DNA of 64,000 nt, taken from the NCBI RefSeq assembly GCF_005048855.1, contig NZ_SUME01000002.1:310001-374000 (forward strand). Reading direction: 5' to 3'. Below the pieces are notes generated by a model. The model saw only the letters and a list, made by a program, of their open reading frames with translations. It was not told the DNA's origin and did no database searches. Shown here in pieces: positions 28,075 through 34,912 of the stretch. This DNA is from Sphingobacterium olei. Lineage in GTDB: Bacteria; Bacteroidota; Bacteroidia; Sphingobacteriales; Sphingobacteriaceae. A program made the position numbers and the translations under genes. Positions within the stretch are counted from its first letter, which is position 1, and each line of letters opens with the position of its first letter.

Positions 28075-28749
28075 ATGAAATTAGTTAAAACCACCATTTT
28101 ATTTGCTACCCTCCTTTCTGGACAGATTGCTCTAGCACAATTTAAACAAGCTCCCTTACCTTATTCATACAACGCCTTAGAGGGCGCAATCGACGCGCAG
28201 ACCATGGAAATTCATTATTCGAAACACGGCGCTGCTTATACGGCTAATCTCAACAAAGCATTAACGGGTAGCCCTTTGGAAAAAGAAAACCTGACCGCTA
28301 TATTATCCAAGATTTCTACGAACAGCCCGGCGGTAAGAAATAATGCCGGCGGTCATTATAACCATGAGCTTTTTTGGACCATACTAACGCCAGAGAAGAA
28401 CACGCAGCCTTCTGAAAAATTGGCTAAAGCGATTACTGCCACATTCGGTTCGTTGGATGCCTTGAAGGAACAAATAAGCAAAGCTGGTGCAGACAGATTT
28501 GGTTCGGGATGGGCTTGGTTATCCGTAAGCAAAGGCGGCGAGCTTTTCGTCTCCTCTACACCAAACCAAGACAACCCTTTAATGGATGTAGTCGAAGAAA
28601 AAGGAACTCCGATCCTAGGTATAGATGTATGGGAACACGCTTATTACCTAAAATACCAAAACAAAAGACCGGATTACTTAAGTACAATATGGACAGTAAT
28701 TAATTGGAAGGAAGTAAGCAAAAGATACGAAGAAGCACTTAAAAAATAA
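28075..28749 (+). CDS. Exported Mn-type superoxide dismutase
   Basis: The 224-residue protein carries a signal peptide (MKLVKTTILFATLLSGQIALAQ), so it works outside the cytoplasm. Metal ligands are His47 (IHYSKHG), His97 (AGGHYNHELFW), Asp184 and His188 (DVWEHAYYLKY). The glycine before His94 together with Gln165 in STPNQDNP is the manganese-type arrangement. The second histidine of the usual KHH motif is Gly52 here, a visible departure in the second shell. It should remove superoxide in the periplasm. A terminator follows at 28771. Confidence 0.95.
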   Translation: MKLVKTTILFATLLSGQIALAQFKQAPLPYSYNALEGAIDAQTMEIHYSKHGAAYTANLNKALTGSPLEKENLTAILSKISTNSPAVRNNAGGHYNHELFWTILTPEKNTQPSEKLAKAITATFGSLDALKEQISKAGADRFGSGWAWLSVSKGGELFVSSTPNQDNPLMDVVEEKGTPILGIDVWEHAYYLKYQNKRPDYLSTIWTVINWKEVSKRYEEALKK

Positions 28750-28770
28750 GTGTGTTCTTCTGGTTAGATA

Positions 28771-28800
28771 AAAATCTCTGGCGAAAACCGGAGATTTTTT
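28771..28800 (+). terminator. Intrinsic terminator after superoxide dismutase
   Basis: Arms AAAATCTC and GAGATTTT, extended by TGG/CCG, enclose a CGAAAA loop and run into TTTT. It lies 21 bp after the stop codon. Confidence 0.85.
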
Positions 28801-29307
28801 GCTTTAAAAAACAACTACCGATAGATCGGCATAAATACAATGCATTCCAAAATGCCCGTTACAATAACTACTCTTGAATAAAAAAATATGAGTAATTATT
28901 ACGAACTAATCACTTGCACATAAAATAATTGGTGAAAACGGAAATTTTCTGTACCTTGACTCAAAATTTCTTGGAAATCAAAGGTTAGCATAATTAGCCT
29001 GCAATTATTAACAGGCGGATAATCCGCAATTATTAGAAATGAATCCTCGGACAACACTATGGCAAACTTCCTTGATAAGGACAACTAGTCCTCCGTATCA
29101 TGCTTTTATCACAAAGCTAAGGCTTTCTATCTTCGGAATCGGCCAAGATCAAAAAATATCTGTTGGTCTGATTGTTGTACAATTTAAGACTTTTGTAAGT
29201 AAATGGGTTGCGCCTGCATCCGACAGAAAGACTTGTACAACAGCGTCGAATACACTTCATTCGCAGTGTGCTTTAAGAAAACACGTAAATAAAATAGAAA
29301 ACAAAAG
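28801..29307 (+). other. Gene-free 507-bp region upstream of the cold-shock-domain gene
   Basis: No convincing gene is present. It holds closely packed small dyads at 28997-29027: GCCTG...CAGGC (28997-29016) and GCGGAT/ATCCGC (29015-29027). A 10-bp direct repeat GCAATTATTA occurs at 29001-29010 and 29026-29035. A further dyad GGACAACTAGTCC lies near 29080-29092. The cluster could be a structured 5' leader of the gene at 29308 or a small RNA, but I cannot tell which. Confidence 0.35.
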
Positions 29308-30018
29308 ATGATACTCGGAGCTATAAATTGGTTTAATAATGAAAAAGGCTTCGGCACGATACAAACAGCCTGCTCTGGAACGGTCTTTTTACATATCAAT
29401 AGTTTCTACCGAAGACCTATAGACGAACTCAAAAGAAAACAAATCGTTGCCTTTAAAAAAAAGACTACAACAGATCTAGGTGAATCACGGGCAACAGGAT
29501 GTAAACTTTTAGAAACGTCGGCAGACTTTGGGATTTTAATGACCTTATTAGGACAGAACACGATGGTCGACATTAGAGCGGGAAAAGGAAATAAAGCTTC
29601 TGAACACGACGAGGAACACTATTGTCTTCTTAAACACGGAACCCTACAACTTTTCAACGGTAGACCCGAAAGAAGTTTTATAGATACCGTAATTCATTAT
29701 TTTGACAAACAGCTGGAAGAAGCAAAATTTATACAATTTTGTACATATCTTGAACAAATAGCAATTCCGTTAATAAAAACAGACGACCGCGAAATGCTGG
29801 AACAGACACTCTATTGCCACTTCTATGCAAAGCTAACGGCTGGAATACTTTTTCAGGCCTGGAAACACCACGCATTCCGATACATTGCGTATACGGAAGG
29901 CATGGATTATGAGATACCAGAGGAGATTGTACTAGCACACCGCGACGAATTGGATGAGTCCGACTGGAACCGAATTCGGTTATATAGCTACGGTCCTACT
30001 GTTTTCCCATTGGAATAG
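29308..30018 (+). CDS. Cold-shock-domain protein with an unrecognised C-terminal region
   Basis: The 236-residue product begins with a cold-shock-like OB fold (about 1-65). INWFNNEKGFGTIQ contains the RNP1-like KGFG, and VFLHINSF matches RNP2. The rest (about 75-236) has no family I recognise. It appears largely helical, contains several Cys and His residues (HYCLLKHG, CTYLEQ, YCHFYAK, WKHHAFRY), and has no transmembrane segment. CspA-type proteins are about 65-70 residues, so this is a fusion. It may bind RNA or single-stranded DNA through the N-terminal part. It stands alone, preceded by a long structured region. Confidence 0.75.
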   Translation: MILGAINWFNNEKGFGTIQTACSGTVFLHINSFYRRPIDELKRKQIVAFKKKTTTDLGESRATGCKLLETSADFGILMTLLGQNTMVDIRAGKGNKASEHDEEHYCLLKHGTLQLFNGRPERSFIDTVIHYFDKQLEEAKFIQFCTYLEQIAIPLIKTDDREMLEQTLYCHFYAKLTAGILFQAWKHHAFRYIAYTEGMDYEIPEEIVLAHRDELDESDWNRIRLYSYGPTVFPLE

Positions 30019-30121
30019 TTATTTTTTTGTAATGAAGCCAATGATGAACAATTAATATGAATTTCAGTTTGTGCGCTGTACGCTCTTTCTCCTCGTTATT
30101 TTTATTTTACTTTCAAACCCA

Positions 30122-30152
30122 TTTGAAATTAAATAAAAATATCTTATTTTAG
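30122..30152 (+). promoter_or_regulatory. Bacteroidota-type promoter of the alpha-oxoamine synthase operon
   Basis: TTTG at 30122-30125 and TATTTTAG at 30145-30152 are separated by 19 bp. This matches the TTTG/TAnnTTTG consensus with one mismatch. The start codon is 28 bp downstream, leaving a leader of about 20 nt. The rest of the 30019-30179 gap has no other feature. Confidence 0.6.
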
Positions 30153-30179
30153 AGGACGATCTCAATAACCACATATATT

Positions 30180-31448
30180 ATGAACATATCCCTTAAAGAA
30201 CACTCCTTCAAGACTTTTGAAAATCCTCAAGGTTCGAGTTTTCATGAAAGAATGCTCATGCACCAACAATTCTTAAATTATCTGGGGAAAACCGAAGCCA
30301 TGAACTACAGGCTCGAAATCGCTTCAGCGTGTCATTCAGAAGTGGTGCTCCGGGGGGGAAACCATATAGAACAGGGGAATTACATTAGTTTTGTATGCAA
30401 CGATTACCTAGGCTTCACACAGCATCCGAAAGTGAAAGCCCATGTCATCCAGCAGATAGACAAATATGGGGTGGGTTCAGGCGCTTCACCCTTGATTGGT
30501 GGCTACTATTCCTTCCACCGAGAATTAGAGGAAAAGCTCTGTCGTTTTTTTAACAGATCGACAGGTTCAGCACTCGCCTTTACCACGGGCTTTACCGCAA
30601 ACAGCGCCAGTTTACTAGCTTTGTTAAAAAAAGAAGATATTGCTATCGTAGATATGGCAGTACACTCCAGCGTTTATGAAGGGCTTATGGGTACCAATAC
30701 AAAACGCTTTATGCACAATAACCTAGAATCGTTAGAACTTGCTCTTAAGTTATCAAAAGACAAATACAGAACAAAAATGGTTATTATCGATGGTGTGTAC
30801 TCACAAGATGGCGACATTGCTCCACTAAGCGAGATATATGCACTATGTAAAATGTACGGGGCACTCCTGATGATGGATGATGCCCATGGCATAGGCGTAT
30901 TTGGACGTACTGGAAGAGGGATCGCCGAAAATCATGAACTCTTGGAAAAGATCGACATTATCTCCGGCACCTTCAGCAAATCGTTGGCAAACGTCGGTGG
31001 GTTTGTAATCGCACAGCCTGAAGTGATTCAATATTTACAGTTTCAATCACGGCAGTACGCATTCTCGGCCGCAGCTACTCCTGCCATAACGGGGGTGGTA
31101 AAATGTTTAGAACTGATCGATGAAGAACCGCAATGGAGAGACCAACTCTGGGCTAATATCCGGTATTTCAAAAATGGACTGACTTCTCTTGGATTTAACA
31201 TCGGCAATACCGAATCAGCCATCATACCCGTAAAAATAGGGGCCCCGGAACAAACCTGTAAGGTAGGTTCTGAATTATTAAAAATGGGTGTATACACCAA
31301 TCCAATTATGTACCCGGCCGTCTCCATGAAAGATTGCCGTATCCGGATGAGCGTATTGGCTACCCATACCAAAGAACAATTAGACAAAACTCTTAACAGT
31401 TTTGATATGCTAAAACAGAAATTTAATATATCTTTAACACATGATTGA
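30180..31448 (+). CDS. Alpha-oxoamine synthase family PLP enzyme (BioF/serine palmitoyltransferase-like)
   Basis: The 422-residue enzyme belongs to the fold-type I alpha-oxoamine synthases. It has CNDYLGFTQHPKV, YGVGSGASPLIGG, the PLP-binding DDAHG (Asp233/Asp234-His236) and the Schiff-base lysine Lys267 in SGTFSKSLANVGG. The family condenses an acyl-CoA or acyl-carrier thioester with an amino acid, losing CO2 (biotin, sphingolipid, heme or quorum-signal synthesis). The GASPLIGG region and the roughly 45-residue N-terminal extension differ from standard BioF and from the Sphingobacterium serine palmitoyltransferase as I know it, so the product is open. It overlaps the following TetR gene by 8 bp, which suggests tight co-expression with its likely regulator. 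Confidence 0.88.
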   Translation: MNISLKEHSFKTFENPQGSSFHERMLMHQQFLNYLGKTEAMNYRLEIASACHSEVVLRGGNHIEQGNYISFVCNDYLGFTQHPKVKAHVIQQIDKYGVGSGASPLIGGYYSFHRELEEKLCRFFNRSTGSALAFTTGFTANSASLLALLKKEDIAIVDMAVHSSVYEGLMGTNTKRFMHNNLESLELALKLSKDKYRTKMVIIDGVYSQDGDIAPLSEIYALCKMYGALLMMDDAHGIGVFGRTGRGIAENHELLEKIDIISGTFSKSLANVGGFVIAQPEVIQYLQFQSRQYAFSAAATPAITGVVKCLELIDEEPQWRDQLWANIRYFKNGLTSLGFNIGNTESAIIPVKIGAPEQTCKVGSELLKMGVYTNPIMYPAVSMKDCRIRMSVLATHTKEQLDKTLNSFDMLKQKFNISLTHD

Positions 31449-32031
31449 GAACAAGAAAACAAAAAAATCTTTAATCACTAAATCAAAGCTACTAAACGCA
31501 GTAGAAAAAGTACTTACGGAAAAAGGTTTTACGGAGTTAAAGGTGCTTCCGATATGTGAAGCTTCGAATGTAGATAAAAAATTAATCTATTTCCATTTTG
31601 GAGATCTAGAAGGATTGCTTACAGAATTTCTCCGCAGAAACGATTTTTGGCTATCAAAAATGGAAGTTCCGAAAGAGATGAACAAAGAGACGGTCAAAGA
31701 TATCTTGACCCAACAATTTTCATCTATTTATGACAGTGATCTATTAAAGCAGCTATTGATCTGGGAATTAAGTGAAGGCAATGAAACGTTGAAAAAAATT
31801 GCCCGGGACCGGGAAGACATCGGAAACAAAATGATCGATGATTTTATTGGCCAACAGGATTTCAAGACGGATGTCCCTCCATTATTGGCATTGATTGTAA
31901 GTGGAATTTATTACCTCACTATACATTCGTCAATAAACGGGAGCACATTCTGTGGAATTGACATGAATACAGAAGCCGATAGGACTCGTGTACTTAACAC
32001 CATTACGGGATTGATCGACCGGATAGAATAA
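31441..32031 (+). CDS. TetR/AcrR family transcriptional regulator
   Basis: The 196-residue protein has the TetR N-terminal helix-turn-helix at about 12-58 (LLNAVEKVLTEKGF, then VDKKLIYFHFGDLEGLL), followed by a divergent helical ligand-binding domain. Its start codon lies inside the end of the oxoamine synthase gene, and the 8-bp overlap implies translational coupling. It probably regulates its own operon in response to a lipid-like or acyl metabolite, which is inference from the arrangement. Confidence 0.9.
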   Translation: MIENKKTKKSLITKSKLLNAVEKVLTEKGFTELKVLPICEASNVDKKLIYFHFGDLEGLLTEFLRRNDFWLSKMEVPKEMNKETVKDILTQQFSSIYDSDLLKQLLIWELSEGNETLKKIARDREDIGNKMIDDFIGQQDFKTDVPPLLALIVSGIYYLTIHSSINGSTFCGIDMNTEADRTRVLNTITGLIDRIE

Positions 32032-32177
32032 CATCCCTAAATATCGGTCCTTTTCGCGTGTGTGATTGTAAAGACGATTATTTTTACGTGCTTTCTATGC
32101 ATACGCTCATCGCATTGCTAGATGCAATGTTGGAATTGCTATGCTTTTAAGTTGACGAAGTGACTTTATATATACAT

Positions 32178-32822
32178 ATGAAACTTATCATTTTTGATTT
32201 AGATGGAACACTGATCAATACGCTAGACGATCTGGCTGCAAGTTGCAATCACACCTTAAAAGCACATGATTTTCCAACACACCCTACTTCAGATTATAAA
32301 ATGTTTGTAGGTAACGGAATACGGACACTAGTCGAACGGGCTTTACCAATAGCGTCTAGAAATGATGAAACAATCGACAGGTTGAAAGTGGAATTTACAA
32401 GATATTATAACCTGCACGCTAAAGACATGACACAGCCCTACGATGATATTGTGCCATTATTGCATGCCTTAAAAAACCACGGATTTAAGATCAGCGTGGC
32501 ATCCAACAAATATCACGAGGCTGTAGTACACCTCGTCGACCATTATTTTTCAACAATTCAATTTGACCTTGTCTTAGGTCATCGAGATAATCATCCGGCC
32601 AAACCTGATCCTGACATTGTTTTCGACACGCTCCGAGTATTAAATGTCGGTAAAGAAGACTGTTATTATATTGGAGACTCTTCAGTAGATATGATAACAG
32701 CAAAATGTGCAGGTGTGACTGCTGTGGGGGCAACTTGGGGTTTTAGATCAGAAGTAGAACTCAGAGAAAATGGCGCAGACCATATCATACATCACCCACT
32801 TGACCTGCTAAACATGATATAA
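32178..32822 (+). CDS. HAD-superfamily hydrolase, phosphoglycolate phosphatase type
   Basis: I take the ATG at 32178 as the start. The GTG at 32160 would add only six residues ahead of the conserved MKLIIFDLDGTL. The 214-residue enzyme has the HAD motifs: Asp7-x-Asp9 in motif I, SNK in motif II, the KPDPDIV region with lysine, and GDSSVDM as motif IV. The cap domain is of the Gph/PGMB type. It probably dephosphorylates 2-phosphoglycolate or a small sugar phosphate in the cytoplasm. It is transcribed separately from the TetR gene, 146 bp away. Confidence 0.9.
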   Translation: MKLIIFDLDGTLINTLDDLAASCNHTLKAHDFPTHPTSDYKMFVGNGIRTLVERALPIASRNDETIDRLKVEFTRYYNLHAKDMTQPYDDIVPLLHALKNHGFKISVASNKYHEAVVHLVDHYFSTIQFDLVLGHRDNHPAKPDPDIVFDTLRVLNVGKEDCYYIGDSSVDMITAKCAGVTAVGATWGFRSEVELRENGADHIIHHPLDLLNMI

Positions 32823-32893
32823 CGACAATGTGCAGATACCAATATCTTTTGGGGACTAATATATTAAACACATAATATTCGGGACAGTCCCTA

Positions 32894-33745
32894 TTATAAC
32901 CAATCGGGATAAATCTTAAATATTTTTTCCGATGCAGTTATAAACAGATATTCTTTTTCTTTCCCCCCAAAACATACATTAGCCGTCCAATTTGCCGGTA
33001 TGTCGATATCGTGTATTTTTTGGCCTTGGACATTATAAACTGTTACGCCTTTACCTGTTAAATAGACATTGCCTTTACGGTCAATGGTCATCCCATCGGA
33101 ACCTTGACTGCAAAACAGTTTCTTATTAACAAGGGTTCCTTTTTCATCTATATCGTACACATACGTCTTATCTGCTCGGATATCGGATACATAAAGAAGT
33201 CTTCCATCCGGCGTGCCTACGATTCCGTTAGGTTTAATGAAATCTGTATCCACCTGGGTCAGTACTCCTTCCTTCAATAAGTATAAAGCTTCTTCTTCAA
33301 TTTCTTTCCCCTTACGGATCCAATACTCGCGTTGATAATGGGGATCGGTGAAATAATACTCTCCGGCGGGAGAAATCCATACATCGTTGGGCCCATTGAA
33401 TTTTCTTCCGTTGTATTGCTCCAGTAACACTTCTACGCTGCCCGTGGGAGCTATCTTCCACAATTCGTTTTTCTCATCAGCACAAGCTATAATATGATCT
33501 TCTTTGTCGATATATAATCCATTTGACCGTCCAGCTGGTTCTAGAAAAACAGCTAGCTCGCCTTCAGTAGTATACTTCCAAATTCTATTATTTGGTTGAT
33601 CCGTGAAATAGATATCTCCTTTGGAATCAACGGCCGGTCCTTCCGTAAACGAAAATTGATCGCTGATCAAAATAAGTTCGCCAGGGGTTTGCCCTTTTAC
33701 GTGTACGATGCAGGCAATGAGCATAAAAGTTACAATTAATTTCAT
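32894..33745 (-). CDS. Exported SMP-30/gluconolactonase-family beta-propeller protein
   Basis: The 283-residue protein has a signal peptide (MKLIVTFMLIACIVHVKGQ). It shows the six-bladed SGL propeller pattern: FTEGPAVDSKGDIYFTDQPNNRIWKY, FNGPNDVWISPAGEYYFTD, KPNGIVGTPDGRLLYVSD and SDGMTIDRKGNVYLT. The conserved Glu, Asn and Asp positions bind a divalent metal in this family. Likely activity is hydrolysis of a sugar lactone in the periplasm, though the substrate is not determined. It starts 8 bp after the MmcQ-like gene and is probably in the same transcript as 33754-34119. Confidence 0.9.
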   Translation of the reverse strand: MKLIVTFMLIACIVHVKGQTPGELILISDQFSFTEGPAVDSKGDIYFTDQPNNRIWKYTTEGELAVFLEPAGRSNGLYIDKEDHIIACADEKNELWKIAPTGSVEVLLEQYNGRKFNGPNDVWISPAGEYYFTDPHYQREYWIRKGKEIEEEALYLLKEGVLTQVDTDFIKPNGIVGTPDGRLLYVSDIRADKTYVYDIDEKGTLVNKKLFCSQGSDGMTIDRKGNVYLTGKGVTVYNVQGQKIHDIDIPANWTANVCFGGKEKEYLFITASEKIFKIYPDWL

Positions 33746-33753
33746 CCTTAAAC

Positions 33754-34119
33754 TTAATTAGATTTTTCAACTTCAGTCTTCAATTTTTTAGGTAGTGCTT
33801 TTACAACCAAATCATAACTGTGATCGATCAATTTTTTTAAGAATTCATCATCAAGCTCGCGGTTTGCATATACTGTATTCCAATGCTTTTTATTCATATG
33901 ATACCCCGGTACAACAGTCTGTTCATATTGCTGTCGCAGTCCTATAGCATATTCTGGATCGCATTTGACATTAAAAGACAACTGATTGATCTGATCCAGT
34001 CCCACCAATAAGAATACTTTTCCCACGACTTTGAACACTAACGTATCCGGACCAAAAGGTAACTCCTCGGTAACACCCTTTTTTCCCAAACAATATTGGT
34101 GAAGCTCTTCTATATGCAT
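33754..34119 (-). CDS. MmcQ/YjbR family protein
   Basis: The 121-residue protein matches the MmcQ/YjbR family: a short alpha/beta protein with LPFGPDTLVFKVVGKVFLLV, then NVKCDPE, PGYHMNKKHWNTV and LIDHSYDLV near the end. The family has a double-wing-like DNA-binding fold, but its role is unclear. The size is normal. It is 64 bp downstream of the thioredoxin-like gene and directly ahead of the SMP-30 gene. Confidence 0.92.
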   Translation of the reverse strand: MHIEELHQYCLGKKGVTEELPFGPDTLVFKVVGKVFLLVGLDQINQLSFNVKCDPEYAIGLRQQYEQTVVPGYHMNKKHWNTVYANRELDDEFLKKLIDHSYDLVVKALPKKLKTEVEKSN

Positions 34120-34183
34120 AACCCTTGATCTAATATGAGACCAATTTAGTAATAAAACACGACAAAAAACAAGTCACCAATAA

Positions 34184-34744
34184 CTAGTTACCGGTTACCA
34201 ATAACGCTACGAGCTCATTCTGAATTTCCTGTCCTTTATCTTCATTATACCAGCGTTGTAAGGCTTCTTTTATTTCATTAAAAGATTTTTCCTCAGATTT
34301 CATAGACTGAAAAAGGACATCCGCTTTTTCGGGTCTTGGTCCCCAAGTGGCTAAATCTTCGTCTGCTGCATTACGGATCACAAGCTTTGGAATAGATTTC
34401 CCTCCATTCGTCAAGTAATCATTAATCAATAATGGTGGAGAATCCCGCAATTGGAGATCCAATTGTATATGTGGATTATCCTTTACCATGTTATAAATTT
34501 GAGGGACGGAATGTGCTGCGTCGCCGCACCACGGCTCTGTAATTAAAATCCAGTGCTGTGGCTGTTGAATAGTATGGATAATAGATTTCGCATGTGTATT
34601 TGCTTCAAACTTTTTCAACCAACGGTTCATTCTGGACCAGTTCAACTTTGTATAGCTTAGATATTCAGGATCAGCATAAGTAGGGTGATCTGCCGGATTT
34701 GTCAATATAGCCTCAAAGTAAGTAAGGTATTCTTCAAATGTCAT
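34184..34744 (-). CDS. Thioredoxin-fold protein with a single motif cysteine
   Basis: The 186-residue protein has a thioredoxin-like fold of the Thioredoxin_9 type. The active-site segment is WCGDAAHSVP, where only the first cysteine of CxxC is kept and the second position is Ala. A later cis-proline-like segment is KSIPKLVI. A monothiol active site suggests a role other than dithiol disulfide exchange, such as mixed-disulfide or bacillithiol-type chemistry. No signal peptide is seen. A minus-strand TAAGTTTG at 34761-34768, 17 bp before the start, fits the -7 promoter element. Confidence 0.85.
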   Translation of the reverse strand: MTFEEYLTYFEAILTNPADHPTYADPEYLSYTKLNWSRMNRWLKKFEANTHAKSIIHTIQQPQHWILITEPWCGDAAHSVPQIYNMVKDNPHIQLDLQLRDSPPLLINDYLTNGGKSIPKLVIRNAADEDLATWGPRPEKADVLFQSMKSEEKSFNEIKEALQRWYNEDKGQEIQNELVALLVTGN

Positions 34745-34884
34745 TATTTCAATTTTGATGCAAACTTAGATAAAATGCTTAGCATTCACGAATACCCAAT
34801 AGAATACACATAATTCGTAATTTACCGAAGTAAAAATCATGAAAATGTTGCAATTCATTTAACACTATTTAATACTTCTCCTTC

Positions 34885-34892
34885 TATCTTTG
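34885..34892 (+). promoter_or_regulatory. Putative -7 element of the outer-membrane protein/GLPGLI operon
   Basis: TATCTTTG is a full match to TAnnTTTG, 20 bp before the start at 34913. A -33 TTG at the expected spacing is not present, so the call is tentative. Confidence 0.4.
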
Positions 34893-34912
34893 GAAAGATA
34901 TCAACCAATTCA

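Noticed and set aside
29039..29311. 90-codon open frame on the plus strand upstream of the cold-shock-domain gene
   Set aside because: No family resemblance, no signal peptide, no clear promoter or ribosome site, and it runs into the next start codon.
32852..32891. GGGACT...AGTCCC dyad between the HAD and SMP-30 genes
   Set aside because: The inner sequence does not continue the stem and there is no T run, so a terminator is possible but not supported.
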